From: Limnohabitans sp. DM1
GTDB taxonomy: Bacteria > Pseudomonadota > Gammaproteobacteria > Burkholderiales > Burkholderiaceae_C
DNA: 42,148 bases
Reading direction: 5' to 3'
Assembly (NCBI RefSeq): GCF_001269385.1
Contig: NZ_CXOO01000063.1
Span: 33,591-75,738 of the forward strand
Shown here: piece by piece, positions 11,066-19,861 of the stretch
Layout of the letters: every line of letters starts with the position of its first letter
How positions within the stretch are numbered: position 1 is the stretch's first letter
Notes under the pieces: generated by a model
The model's database searches: none
What the model saw: the letters and a program-made list of their open reading frames with translations, nothing else
Told to the model about the DNA's origin: nothing
Made by a program: the position numbers and the translations under genes

Positions 11066-12775
11066 ATGCACGATCTCGTGATTCGCGGCGGCAGCCTCAT
11101 TGACGGCACCGGCGCACCCGCCCAAGCAGGCGACATCGCCATCGACCAAGGCGTCATCAGCCAGGTGGGTGGCAAGGCAGGCCCAGCCCGCCGCACCCTC
11201 GACGCCCAAGGCGCCCTGGTCACACCCGGCTGGATCGACATCCACACCCACTACGACGGCCAGGCCACCTGGGACCCCTACCTCTCACCCTCCACGGCGC
11301 ACGGCGTGACCAGCGTGGTCATGGGCAACTGCGGCATGGGCTTTGCCCCGGTCAAGCCCGACAAGCGCGACTGGCTGATCTCGGTCATGGAGGGCGTGGA
11401 GGACATCCCCGGTGCGGTGCTGTCCGAAGGCATCCAGTGGGATTGGGAAAGCTTTCCCGAATACATGGATGCCCTGGCGCGCCGCCCCAAGGCCCTGGAC
11501 ATCGCCACGCAAATCCCCCACTCGGCCGTGCGGGCCTATGTGATGGGCGAACGCGGCATCCAGCACGACGAGACCACGCCGGACGACCTGTTCGAGATGT
11601 GCCACATCGTGCGCGAGGCACTCAAGGCTGGCGCGTTTGGTTTTTCCACCTCACGCACCTTTTTGCACAAATACGACCAGCGCAAATACCCGCCAGGCAC
11701 CTTTGCCACAGGCGAAGAAATCTCCACCCTGGGCCAGGTGCTGGGCGAAGTGGGCCACGGCGTGTTCCAGATGACCTCCAACCACATCTCCATGCACCAC
11801 GAGATTCCGTGGATGCGCAATCTGGCCATCAAGAACAAACTGCCCGTGCTCTTTAACTTGCAGCAAACCGACCCGGCACCCGATTTGTGGAAAGAGATTC
11901 TGGGCACCCTGAAAGACGCCCACCAACAAGACATCCCCCTGTATGGCGGCATCTGCGGCCGCCCTGTGGGCCTGCTGTTTTCGTGGCACAGCAGCTTGCA
12001 CCCCTTCATCGTGAGCCCGGCCTATCTGGAGATCGCCAAGCTGCCCTGGCCCGAGCGCATCGCACGGCTGCGCCAGCCTGAAGTACGCCAGGCCATCCTG
12101 ACCGGCGAACGCCTGCGCACCGACGAGCGCATGCGCACCATGTTTGGCAACTTCCACAAAATCTACCGCCTGGCCGACAACCCGGACTACGAGCCCGAAG
12201 CCAGCGAAAGCGTGCAGGCCATGATGCAAGCCCAGGGCCGCAGCGGCCTGGAAATCGTCTATGACCTGATGATGGAACGCGATGGCATGGCCATGCTCTA
12301 TTACCCGAGCTTCAACTACTCCTACGGCAATCTGGACCACCTGCAAGAATGGCTGCAGACCGATGTGACCGTCAACAGCCTGTCGGATGGCGGCGCGCAC
12401 TGCAACTACATCTGCGACGTGAGCATGCCCACCTTCATGTTGACGCACTGGAGCCGTTCGCGCACCCGGGGCGGCACATTCAGCGTGGAAGCCATGGTCA
12501 AGCGCCAGACACATGACACGGCCCGCCTCTACGGCATGCACGACCGGGGCACACTGCAAGTGGGCAAGAAAGCCGACATCAACATCATCGACTACGACAA
12601 ACTGCGCCTGTACGCCCCCGAAATGGTGTACGACCTGCCAGCAGGCGGGCGGCGCCTGACCCAGCGCTGCGATGGCTACATCGCCACCCTGGTGGCCGGC
12701 CAGCCCATCTTTGAACACCAGCAAGCCACAGGCGCCCTGCCGGGCCAGCTGATGCGGGCCGGTCAAAAAAGCTGA
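11066..12775 (+). CDS. Amidohydrolase, N-acyl-D-amino-acid deacylase/D-aminoacylase-like
   Basis: Metal-dependent hydrolase of 569 residues. The amidohydrolase metal motif is IDIHTHYDGQ (H60, H62), with the LIRGG and LIDGTG N-terminal beta-sandwich start, a LSDGGAH motif near residue 445 carrying the catalytic Asp, and a C-terminal DINIID strand. These are features of the D-aminoacylase branch (amidohydrolase_3). The true substrate is unknown; N-acyl amino acids, hydantoins or other cyclic amides are possible. Start ATG 11066 is preceded by AAGGA. It lies 24 nt after the tctC-like gene and almost certainly shares its transcript. Confidence 0.85.
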   Translation: MHDLVIRGGSLIDGTGAPAQAGDIAIDQGVISQVGGKAGPARRTLDAQGALVTPGWIDIHTHYDGQATWDPYLSPSTAHGVTSVVMGNCGMGFAPVKPDKRDWLISVMEGVEDIPGAVLSEGIQWDWESFPEYMDALARRPKALDIATQIPHSAVRAYVMGERGIQHDETTPDDLFEMCHIVREALKAGAFGFSTSRTFLHKYDQRKYPPGTFATGEEISTLGQVLGEVGHGVFQMTSNHISMHHEIPWMRNLAIKNKLPVLFNLQQTDPAPDLWKEILGTLKDAHQQDIPLYGGICGRPVGLLFSWHSSLHPFIVSPAYLEIAKLPWPERIARLRQPEVRQAILTGERLRTDERMRTMFGNFHKIYRLADNPDYEPEASESVQAMMQAQGRSGLEIVYDLMMERDGMAMLYYPSFNYSYGNLDHLQEWLQTDVTVNSLSDGGAHCNYICDVSMPTFMLTHWSRSRTRGGTFSVEAMVKRQTHDTARLYGMHDRGTLQVGKKADINIIDYDKLRLYAPEMVYDLPAGGRRLTQRCDGYIATLVAGQPIFEHQQATGALPGQLMRAGQKS

Positions 12776-12813
12776 GCCCACACAAGAAGCCTTGGGGCCA
12801 TATCGACCTCAGC

Positions 12814-13058
12814 AGCTGGATGGCCACGCTTCGCTCGCAATGACGAATTCACAGTCGTCACGGTGAGTGAGGCTGCACCCTATCCCTGTCAATTCGAGGA
12901 GCCTGCATCCTATCCCCGTCACGGCGAGTGAGCCTGGGCCCTCTCCCCATCACTGCGAGGAGCTTGCGATGTGGCAGTCCAGTTGCGGCGTTTGCTTGAG
13001 CAGGCATTCCAGATCCACCGCAGCAACTGGATTGCCGCGCTTCGCTCGCAATGACGGG
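12814..13058. repeat. Cluster of dispersed and tandem degenerate repeats
   Basis: Two copies of a 32-bp motif (a C/A-CTGGAT core ending in CTTCGCTCGCAATGACG) occur at 12814-12845 and 13025-13056, matching at about 28 of 32 positions. The second copy is the right arm of a large palindrome: 12948-12986 (CACTGCGAGGAGCTTGCG...) pairs imperfectly with 13023-13058. Between them lies an imperfect tandem repeat of period 30-31 bp with units starting at 12857, 12888, 12918 and 12949. The TTGCGAGCGAAGCG core resembles a dispersed repeat found in many bacteria. It is not CRISPR: there are no unique spacers. Confidence 0.65.
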
Positions 13059-13275
13059 TGGAGGACCCGCCTACATCAGGAGTCTTAGACCACTGATCTT
13101 TTGGACTGCGTCATCACCTTGACGCGTGCGTGTTGCATGGGGGCCATTTGGGGCCTCGCAGAGTCCGACATTGCCTGCTGCCCGACATTGCGCATGCGAG
13201 CCCCGTGCCTCCAAAGCGCAAACATAAAGATCAGAAGCATCCACCGACTCACATCCATTGAGCCATCGCTGCCCA

Positions 13276-13295
13276 CCTTGAAGAATCCTTCAAGG
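13276..13295 (+). terminator. Possible rho-independent terminator
   Basis: CCTTGAAG (13276-13283) and CTTCAAGG (13288-13295) form a perfect 8-bp stem with a 4-nt loop, followed on the plus strand by a T-rich run (ATTATTTTTG). It could end transcription entering from the amidohydrolase operon ~500 bp upstream and insulate the lipoprotein gene. Confidence 0.45.
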
Positions 13296-13383
13296 CACGA
13301 TTATTTTTGTTACCAAAAGTTCGTTTTATAAATATTTAAACATAACTATGTAGAATTTTTAATTCCAAAAACAAGGAGTTTTT

Positions 13384-15132
13384 ATGACATCCACGCGCAA
13401 CTTAACCGCACAACCATCCACTTTCTGGCGTTTCAGTGCAGGTGCCTTAATCGCTAGCGCCCTGGCTGGATGCGGAGGAGGAGGAGGCAGTGGCGGTGGA
13501 ACCATCACAAACTTAAGTGGTGCAGTCATCGACGGGTATATCAACGGTGCCACGGTCTGCCTTGACCTCAACAACAACCAAAGCTGCGATCAAGGTGAAC
13601 CCACGGCAAAAAGTGGCGTCAACGGCGCATACACCCTGGATGTCAGCGCCATCAGCGCGGATGCTTTGAAGAATGCCCATTTGCTGACAGTTGTGCCAAC
13701 AGATGCATATGACAGCGATGATGGTGGATCTACGCTGGATAAAGCAGGTAAAAAAGGGTTCAGCATGTTGGCCCCTGTTGCGGCCTATGTCAATTCAGAC
13801 AACACCCTGACCAAAGCCGTGATCAGCCCACTGACCACCTTGGTGTCGCACGACATGATCGCCAACAACAAAGCCATGGAAGGCGCACAAAACGCAGTTC
13901 GATCTCGCCTGGGCCTTGGTCATACCGTCAATTTGAATCAAGATTTCGTAGCAGCCAAAGCTACGGACGACTCCGCCAAGACACTGCACACACAAGCCCA
14001 GGTCATCGCTGCTGCACTCGGGCAAGTCCAGGCACTTATCCAAGAAAACAAAGGCTCAGCTCGCGAAGCCATCATGGCTGCAGCTCAATATGCGCAAGAC
14101 AATGCGCTGAAGTTGTACAAAAATGCTGACCCAAAAAAGTCAGTGTCCGCCAGCATTAATGAACTGATGGTTTCGAACTTGTTCAAACCCAACGCCAGCG
14201 AGCTTTTAGCCGTGGCACGACTGACCACCAACGCATCGGCACCCAGCTCTATCGCAAAGTTGTTGAGCGAGGGCGTCTACTTGCCTAACTTGCTGCAAGA
14301 AAATCGACCGCAGTACGTCAAAGTTTCCGTCGCCGATGGCAAGCTTACGGTCAATGGTTTTGGGTTAACCAATGACAGATGGGAAGAAGGCTCAGGAGAT
14401 GGCGATCCTGAGTTTGTTTTGACGAAAGATGGCTGGAAAGAAGACAAGGGCTGCGAGAATGGCTCGATCGAAGACAAAGGCCCCGCCAAAGCCGAGCTGA
14501 ATTGCGCATACAACAGCAAGGCCACCCTCAGCGTTCGCACGCTGGACGTAGGAGCGAAATCCCTGGACGAATTGGGACGAGTGACCCCAACCGGGTTTGA
14601 GAGCTTCAAATTCCCCGAGGGTTCAAAAATCCACCTGACCGTCTTCACCAACTTGACCGACGAGTACCAAATTTGGGGAAAAAACCCTGTCACAGGGCCA
14701 AAAAACGAGGGTTTGACCAGCATCTCCAATTTGATTGCCGCATATGCAACTCCCAGCTCTGGCAGCCCTGGTATCAGGTTCAAACCCTATGATTATTCTT
14801 CCTTCAGCTTTACTTTTGACGCATCTACAAACCCAAATAGCGGTACTGTGAGTCTTTGGGTAGCTTGCAATGCGCTAGGAAGCATCTGCGACAAACCTGC
14901 GGGCACAGCCACTTACGAAATCAAGCCCGTTCACGGCCAAAATGTCCTGATTGTTCGTGCTCAGCCTTTTGATGAGTCACCTGGCAATTTCTTCTTGTTC
15001 GGCGTTAAAGACGGTAATTTGTACAGCGGTGTCTATCGCCCCGCCTTCACGGGCAGCGTGGCGGATGAGTTCTTGAACAAGACCGCCATGGATGCCATTT
15101 TGAATACGGCTAAATTGCCAAAAATCAACTGA
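13384..15132 (+). CDS. Surface/periplasmic lipoprotein of unknown function
   Basis: 582 residues. The signal peptide ends in a lipobox, ALAGC with Cys30, followed by a glycine/serine linker (about 31-39), typical of outer-membrane lipoproteins. After it comes an ATVCLDLNNNQSCDQGEP segment, a pattern I associate with Ca-binding or carboxypeptidase-regulatory-like beta domains at the start of secreted proteins. The remaining ~500 residues contain no motif I recognise. AAGGAG lies 5 nt before the ATG. The coding DNA is visibly less GC-rich than the box or metG genes and the gene is flanked by repeats and its own terminator, so recent acquisition is possible. Monocistronic. Confidence 0.85.
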   Translation: MTSTRNLTAQPSTFWRFSAGALIASALAGCGGGGGSGGGTITNLSGAVIDGYINGATVCLDLNNNQSCDQGEPTAKSGVNGAYTLDVSAISADALKNAHLLTVVPTDAYDSDDGGSTLDKAGKKGFSMLAPVAAYVNSDNTLTKAVISPLTTLVSHDMIANNKAMEGAQNAVRSRLGLGHTVNLNQDFVAAKATDDSAKTLHTQAQVIAAALGQVQALIQENKGSAREAIMAAAQYAQDNALKLYKNADPKKSVSASINELMVSNLFKPNASELLAVARLTTNASAPSSIAKLLSEGVYLPNLLQENRPQYVKVSVADGKLTVNGFGLTNDRWEEGSGDGDPEFVLTKDGWKEDKGCENGSIEDKGPAKAELNCAYNSKATLSVRTLDVGAKSLDELGRVTPTGFESFKFPEGSKIHLTVFTNLTDEYQIWGKNPVTGPKNEGLTSISNLIAAYATPSSGSPGIRFKPYDYSSFSFTFDASTNPNSGTVSLWVACNALGSICDKPAGTATYEIKPVHGQNVLIVRAQPFDESPGNFFLFGVKDGNLYSGVYRPAFTGSVADEFLNKTAMDAILNTAKLPKIN

Positions 15133-15139
15133 CCGATGA

Positions 15140-15202
15140 ACCCAGCCTCCCCAAAGGCTGGGTCCCAGCAAAAAGCCAGTCGAATCAAATCGACTGGCTT
15201 TT
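15140..15202 (+). terminator. Double hairpin, strong rho-independent terminator
   Basis: First hairpin: ACCCAGCCT (15140-15148) with AGGCTGGGT (15155-15163). Second: AAAAGCCAGTCGA (15171-15183) with TCGACTGGCTTTT (15190-15202), a perfect 13-bp stem with a 6-nt loop and T-run. Because the stem is flanked by A-run and T-run it can work both ways, ending the lipoprotein gene and the minus-strand mrp transcript. Confidence 0.9.
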
Positions 15203-15276
15203 TGTTTTCAGCTTGATCAGCGGCACGGACTCTGTGAATCCCAGCTTGATCCGTGCTGGGTATGCAGCGCCTTCAA

Positions 15277-16365
15277 TCAGGTGTCCTTGCTGACCTTGAT
15301 GGTCGGGAACTTGGACGAGAAGTCTTTGGCCTTGGCCGCGATCTTGACCGCCACCTGGCGGGCCACAGCCTTGTAGATTTGCGCCACTTCGCCGTCGGGG
15401 TCGTAGACCACGGTGGGCTTGCCGCTGTCGGCCTGCAGGCGAATTTGCATGTCCAGGGGCAGTGCACCCAGGTAGTCCATGCCGTATTCGGCAGCCATTT
15501 TCTTGCCGCCGTCAGCGCCAAAGATGTGCTCCACATGACCGCAGTTGGTGCACACATGCACCGCCATGTTTTCCACCAGACCCAAAATCGGCACGCCGAC
15601 TTTTTCGAACATCTTCACGCCTTTTTTGGCGTCCAAGAGGGCAATGTCCTGCGGGGTGGTCACGATCACCGCGCCCGTCATGGGCACGCGCTGGCTCAGC
15701 GTCAGCTGGATGTCGCCCGTGCCCGGGGGCATGTCCACGATCAAATAGTCGAGTTCTTTCCAGTTGGTCTGGCGCAGCAACTGCTCCAGCGCCTGGGTGG
15801 CCATGGGGCCGCGCCAGATCATGGCTTCGTCGGCGTTGACCAGGAAGCCAATTGACATGACCTGCACGCCGTAGTTCTCCAGCGGCTCCATGGTCTGGCC
15901 GTCTTCGCTCTCGGGGCGGCCTTCGATGCCCATCATCATGGGCTGGCTGGGGCCGTAAATGTCGGCGTCCAGCAGGCCCACTTTGGCACCCTCGGCAGCC
16001 AGCGCCAGGGCCAGGTTCACGGCGGTGGTGCTTTTGCCCACGCCACCCTTACCCGAGGCCACAGCCACGATGTTTTTGACCTGCGGCAGCAGGGCCACAC
16101 CGCGCTGGGCGGCGTGCGCCGTGATCTTACTGGTCACGTTGGCCGACACGTTGGACACGCCCGCCACGCCTTTGGCGGCGGCAATCAAGGCCTGTCGAAT
16201 GCCGGGAATCTGGCTCTTGGCCGGGTAGCCCAGCTCCACATCAAAGGCGACATCGCCGCCTTCGACTTGCAGGTTTTTCAGGGTTTTGGTGGAAACGAAA
16301 TCTTTGCCCGTGTTGGGGTCAATGACGGCTTGCAGGGCCTGGAGGAGTTGTTCGGTGGTCGCCAT
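15277..16365 (-). CDS. apbC: Mrp/ApbC iron-sulfur cluster carrier ATPase
   Basis: Cytoplasmic P-loop ATPase that transfers Fe-S clusters to apoproteins. 362 residues: N-terminal MIP18/DUF59 domain (about 1-80), then the MinD-like ATPase with the deviant Walker A GKGGVGKS at 105-112, DADIYGPSQP, DMPPGTGD, and the cluster-binding CTNC at Cys272/Cys275. All key residues are present. In E. coli and, as I recall, many proteobacteria mrp is adjacent to and divergent from metG; here the two are still divergent but separated by the restriction/ATPase cluster. It lies 43 nt downstream of the Res gene on the same strand, so some read-through is possible. Confidence 0.96.
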   Translation of the reverse strand: MATTEQLLQALQAVIDPNTGKDFVSTKTLKNLQVEGGDVAFDVELGYPAKSQIPGIRQALIAAAKGVAGVSNVSANVTSKITAHAAQRGVALLPQVKNIVAVASGKGGVGKSTTAVNLALALAAEGAKVGLLDADIYGPSQPMMMGIEGRPESEDGQTMEPLENYGVQVMSIGFLVNADEAMIWRGPMATQALEQLLRQTNWKELDYLIVDMPPGTGDIQLTLSQRVPMTGAVIVTTPQDIALLDAKKGVKMFEKVGVPILGLVENMAVHVCTNCGHVEHIFGADGGKKMAAEYGMDYLGALPLDMQIRLQADSGKPTVVYDPDGEVAQIYKAVARQVAVKIAAKAKDFSSKFPTIKVSKDT

Positions 16366-16408
16366 GGGTTTCTTTGTTGAAAAAAATTGGTTTCGAGTCT
16401 AACGGGCT

Positions 16409-19400
16409 TCAGTTCTGCCCAAAAAAGCGTCGGTCGATGTCCGCACGCCATGCGCGGTCAAAAACCAGGCTGCATTCGAGTTGCGTGCGGCCGTCTTGTT
16501 CCAGGGCCAAGTCACCCGCCTGCGCAAAGCGTTCATCGCAAAAAGCCTCTGTCAGCCGGGCCAACAGCGCTTGTTTGTAATCGGTGTCTTCGTTGTCCAG
16601 GTGCAGGCCCTTGGTTTCCATGAGCACCAGGCGGGCCTCGTTGCCCTCGCTCAAAAAGCCGAACACGAAGTCTGGATACACCTTGTGCCTGCGCCAGCCC
16701 TGCAAGCCATATTGGGTTTTGGCCACATTGCGGTGCCACCAGCGCAAGGCGGTCTGCTCGTCCAGATAGCCTGCAAAAGCCGCCTCAAAGTCATTCATAT
16801 CGGGCGTTTGCAAGGCAGGCACCAACAAGCTCTTTTGCACATCACTCAAGCCATCGCTGCGGGTGAGCTTGTGGGCCTTGCCGGTTTGCAGCCATTCGTC
16901 GTGGTTGGGCAATTCGTAATCGGTGGCATCCGCCCGCAAACGAAACTCGATGCGCCCTTGTGCCGTCAACGCCTCAAACACCTTCTGAGCCATCTCGTCA
17001 CGCCAGGCCTGCAGCTCAACCCGCAACTGCTCAATCAACGTGGCCGCCGACGCTGCCACCGCCGATTCGGCCCAGGTCTGCAAACAGCGCTGCACCACCG
17101 CATCGACCCAGCCCCACACCAGCCAGGGGTTGGGGGCAATGTCGACCAGCGCCCTCACCAACTGACCACGGTCCAAGGTCAATGCCTCGGTGGACTCATT
17201 GCGCGCACGGCGCAGCGGTGCCTGCACGTCTTGCAGCACCGTCAAATCCACCATCAAGCGGGCCTCGCTGCCCGACATGCGCAGCGACTGGCTGGGCTTC
17301 CAGCCCACAGCCAAGGTCTCGGGGTTCAGGTCTTGCCAGGGCACGCGGGCCAGCACATCGCTCTCGTACACCAGTTTGCGCCGGGGCTGGCCAGGCTCGG
17401 CCCAGGTCACGGTGGGCAAGAACAAGCGCAAATGCGCCAGCCCCTCGCGCCGGGTCAATTGGCGCAGTTTCGGATCATCCGGCTCGTGGCCCCCGCCACC
17501 CCGCACCGCCATGGCCAAGTCGCCCATGCCCTCGGTCTCCAGCGACTGCTTGATGGCCTTGACCACCTCGCCGGTCTGGATGTCATGGCAAAACACATAA
17601 CAAGCGTCCAGCGCCTCATGCCCCGTTTTAGCCACATGGGGCAGCCGCAAAATGCGCCCCACCAATTGCGTGAGCGCCCGCTTGCCCTTGCTGGCAGCCA
17701 AGGAACACAGCACATAGGCAAAGGGGCAATCCCAGCCCTCTTGCAGGGCCTGCTTGGTGATGATCACCCGCACCTGCGAGGTGGGCGAGAGCAAATCCTC
17801 GTCGCCCAACTCGTCTTTGTCGCTCGTTTTCTCGCGGATTTGTGTCTCGGCAAAACCCATCTGCGCCAAAAACTCGCGCACATGCTGGGCGTGGATGAAG
17901 CCCGAATCGATCTGGTCCTTGCCCGTGCGCTCCACCTGCACCAGCAAAATCGGCCGAATGTAGCGCGCCGTCTCGCCCTGCAGCACCTCGGCCTGCCGGG
18001 CCAGCGCATTGAGTTGGTCCACGCTGGCCGACAAGCAACTTTGCCAGTCGGCCCATGCACGCACATCCACATGAATGGGCAGCTTGATCATCTCGGCGGC
18101 ATCCAGATCGGTGCCGCGAACGTCCACCAAAATGTTGGAGCCCGACACCGCACCCGTCGATTTGCTGGCTGACGAGCCCGCCTCGGCCACACGCGGTGTG
18201 GCCGACAACTCCAGCATGAACGACGGGTTGAACCCGTCAATGGTGCGCAAAGCGTTGTCGGTGTAACCGTGGTGCCCTTCGTCAATCACCACCATGGGCC
18301 GCACGAGCCGCATCACATTGCCCAAAGAGCTTTTGACAATGCTGCCCTTTTGGCGAGCCTCCATACCGCCCGAATCCTTGCCCGATCCGTCAGCCCAAAC
18401 ACTGCCATACACATCCAGGTTGGGCACATCGGCCAACAAGGCCCAATGAGCCTCGATGTCGTCTTCGAACGGCAAAAAGCCCTGCACATTGCCCCGGTCC
18501 CGGAAAAAGCGCAGCGTCTCTTTGGACTGCCGCGCCGCCGAAGCCAGCATCAGCACCATCACGCACAAGTGACTCTCCACATCCAGGCGCGACAGCGGCG
18601 AGTCTTTCTCCAAAATCTTCACCCGCCCCGCACCAGCCACGTTGAGCATTTGCCGGTAAGGGTGGTCGCGGTTGGCAAGGGTTTTGAGGGTCTGGCGGTA
18701 AATCGCCTCGTTGGGCACCACCCACAGCACCAGGCCGGTAGACCGGCGCAAATACCCCTCAAACACTTTGCCCACGCTGGCCGCAGCCAGCAGCGTCTTG
18801 CCGCCGCCCGTGGGCACCTTCAGGCAAACATTCGGAATGGCCCGGCCAGCCCCGTCAAAGCGGCTGGAATGCGGGCGCTCGGCATAGGCCTCTGGCAAAG
18901 CACGCGCATCATGCAAAGCCTGCCAAGCCGCCTTGGGGAAATCGGCCAGCGACTGCTTGGCCTCGCTCATCTTTTCCATGGCCTTGACCTGCGCCATGGC
19001 CGCCAAAGCCTGATCAGAATCGGCGCGGGCGCTGCGCAACTCGGCCAAATAGCCATCGAGCTTGAGCAGCGACTTGGCCTGAAAGTCTTTCAGGTCGTCA
19101 AAACCCAGCGCACGGGGCAAGCTCACCGCCGCTTGGCGGGGCTGCCAAAACACCTGCCGGTCTTTTTCCACCTGCTGCCTGAAGCCATCGCTCAAAGTCG
19201 ATTGCCAATGGCTCAAATCAATGCCCCTGAGCGAACGCAAATCGTCCACAGCTGCCCAAAGCGCGGTGAAGTCCTTTGCGCTCCAATCGGGCGCATCCGC
19301 CATCAGATCAACGTCTGACGCCAGGCGATGGTCGCCCCGGGCGCGGGACCCATAAACCCACACGCGCGCCAACCCCACAAAGCGATCAAACACCTCATGC

Positions 19401-19465
19401 AGTTGCCGCGTGAGATCTGGCCCCAAGCCAAAGTCGATCACCGCATTGGAAACCACGGCCGTCAT
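16409..19465 (-). CDS. MNT nucleotidyltransferase fused to type III-like restriction helicase-nuclease (Res)
   Basis: 1018 residues from ATG 19465, whose ATG overlaps the stop of the upstream HEPN gene (ATGA). Residues 1-~105 form a minimal nucleotidyltransferase: VWVYGSRARGD with GS at 39-40, ten residues, then DVD at 51-53 (GSX10DXD), and a possible third Asp at 83. Then the SF2 helicase of Res: Walker A VPTGGGKT (217-224), DEGH (395-398), SAT (421-423), and QLVGRILRLP (motif VI). The C-terminus keeps a PD-(D/E)xK nuclease, YPDF followed by METKG. Res uses ATP to drive restriction with Mod. The fused MNT is the partner type of the HEPN protein just upstream. The frame runs through both parts without stop, so the fusion is real unless there is a sequencing error. 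In-frame upstream extension to 19603 only reads the HEPN gene in another frame. Confidence 0.9.
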   Translation of the reverse strand: MTAVVSNAVIDFGLGPDLTRQLHEVFDRFVGLARVWVYGSRARGDHRLASDVDLMADAPDWSAKDFTALWAAVDDLRSLRGIDLSHWQSTLSDGFRQQVEKDRQVFWQPRQAAVSLPRALGFDDLKDFQAKSLLKLDGYLAELRSARADSDQALAAMAQVKAMEKMSEAKQSLADFPKAAWQALHDARALPEAYAERPHSSRFDGAGRAIPNVCLKVPTGGGKTLLAAASVGKVFEGYLRRSTGLVLWVVPNEAIYRQTLKTLANRDHPYRQMLNVAGAGRVKILEKDSPLSRLDVESHLCVMVLMLASAARQSKETLRFFRDRGNVQGFLPFEDDIEAHWALLADVPNLDVYGSVWADGSGKDSGGMEARQKGSIVKSSLGNVMRLVRPMVVIDEGHHGYTDNALRTIDGFNPSFMLELSATPRVAEAGSSASKSTGAVSGSNILVDVRGTDLDAAEMIKLPIHVDVRAWADWQSCLSASVDQLNALARQAEVLQGETARYIRPILLVQVERTGKDQIDSGFIHAQHVREFLAQMGFAETQIREKTSDKDELGDEDLLSPTSQVRVIITKQALQEGWDCPFAYVLCSLAASKGKRALTQLVGRILRLPHVAKTGHEALDACYVFCHDIQTGEVVKAIKQSLETEGMGDLAMAVRGGGGHEPDDPKLRQLTRREGLAHLRLFLPTVTWAEPGQPRRKLVYESDVLARVPWQDLNPETLAVGWKPSQSLRMSGSEARLMVDLTVLQDVQAPLRRARNESTEALTLDRGQLVRALVDIAPNPWLVWGWVDAVVQRCLQTWAESAVAASAATLIEQLRVELQAWRDEMAQKVFEALTAQGRIEFRLRADATDYELPNHDEWLQTGKAHKLTRSDGLSDVQKSLLVPALQTPDMNDFEAAFAGYLDEQTALRWWHRNVAKTQYGLQGWRRHKVYPDFVFGFLSEGNEARLVLMETKGLHLDNEDTDYKQALLARLTEAFCDERFAQAGDLALEQDGRTQLECSLVFDRAWRADIDRRFFGQN

Positions 19466-19860
19466 GCTTGCGCCTGCAGGTGCGCCAGTACGCGCTCGAA
19501 CTCGGGAATGGCATCCAGGCGCACCATGGCGGCCAGACTGATGGCCATGTCTTCGTCGTAGGCATGGCTCACCCCATTGCGACCTTTGCGCAAGCGATCC
19601 CACAAGGACTCATCGGTGATGTAGCGCATCTTGAATGCCGTCTCCAACGCAGCAAATGCCACCCTCGGGGTTTCCACATCTCCCTTGTCCTGCAGCACGG
19701 CCCGCATGGCTTGCCAAGCCATTTCAAACGTGTAGACAAAGCGCAGCAACAGCGAATCGCGTGTCTTGCGGTCTTCGCTGTCCTGAGCCGTTTCTTTCAA
19801 CGTCGCCAGGGCTTGCGCAAACTTCTCTAACTGCAGCTTCGTACTCTGAGAAAAAGCCAT
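19462..19860 (-). CDS. HEPN-domain protein, HI0074/HepT type (nucleotidyltransferase substrate-binding)
   Basis: 132 residues, the normal size of the family. A four-helix HEPN core is suggested by the RFVYTFEMAWQAM segment (40-52), and the key motif RNGVSHAY at 94-101 is exactly RX4HXY (R94, H99, Y101). In HepT-MntA toxin-antitoxin systems this motif forms the RNase site, and the MNT partner silences it by attaching AMP to the Tyr. The gene starts one nucleotide after the mod stop and ends in a 4-nt overlap with the MNT-Res start, so the three are translationally coupled. Whether it is an active RNase is inference; the active residues are present. Confidence 0.9.
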   Translation of the reverse strand: MAFSQSTKLQLEKFAQALATLKETAQDSEDRKTRDSLLLRFVYTFEMAWQAMRAVLQDKGDVETPRVAFAALETAFKMRYITDESLWDRLRKGRNGVSHAYDEDMAISLAAMVRLDAIPEFERVLAHLQAQA

Positions 19861-19861
19861 T

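Larger units (their letters stand above)
12776..13383. other. Repeat-rich 608-bp spacer
   Basis: The left half holds degenerate repeats (annotated separately). From about 13270 the DNA becomes AT-rich and contains the ribosome site AAGGAG (13373-13378) of the following lipoprotein gene and presumably its promoter. A 63-codon minus-strand frame (13085-13276, GTG start or ATG at 13258) would encode one hydrophobic helix, but it has no clear ribosome site and I do not call it. Confidence 0.5.

Noticed and set aside
12857..12980. Regularly spaced ~31-bp repeats as a possible CRISPR array
   Set aside because: The units are contiguous and imperfect with no unique spacers, and there are no cas genes in the window.
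13085..13276. 63-codon minus-strand frame with one hydrophobic helix
   Set aside because: GTG start without a convincing ribosome site, overlapping a hairpin; no family recognised.
19466..19603. 46-residue N-terminal extension of the Res protein
   Set aside because: It reads the HEPN coding sequence in another frame; the ATG at 19465 overlapping the HEPN stop is the natural start.
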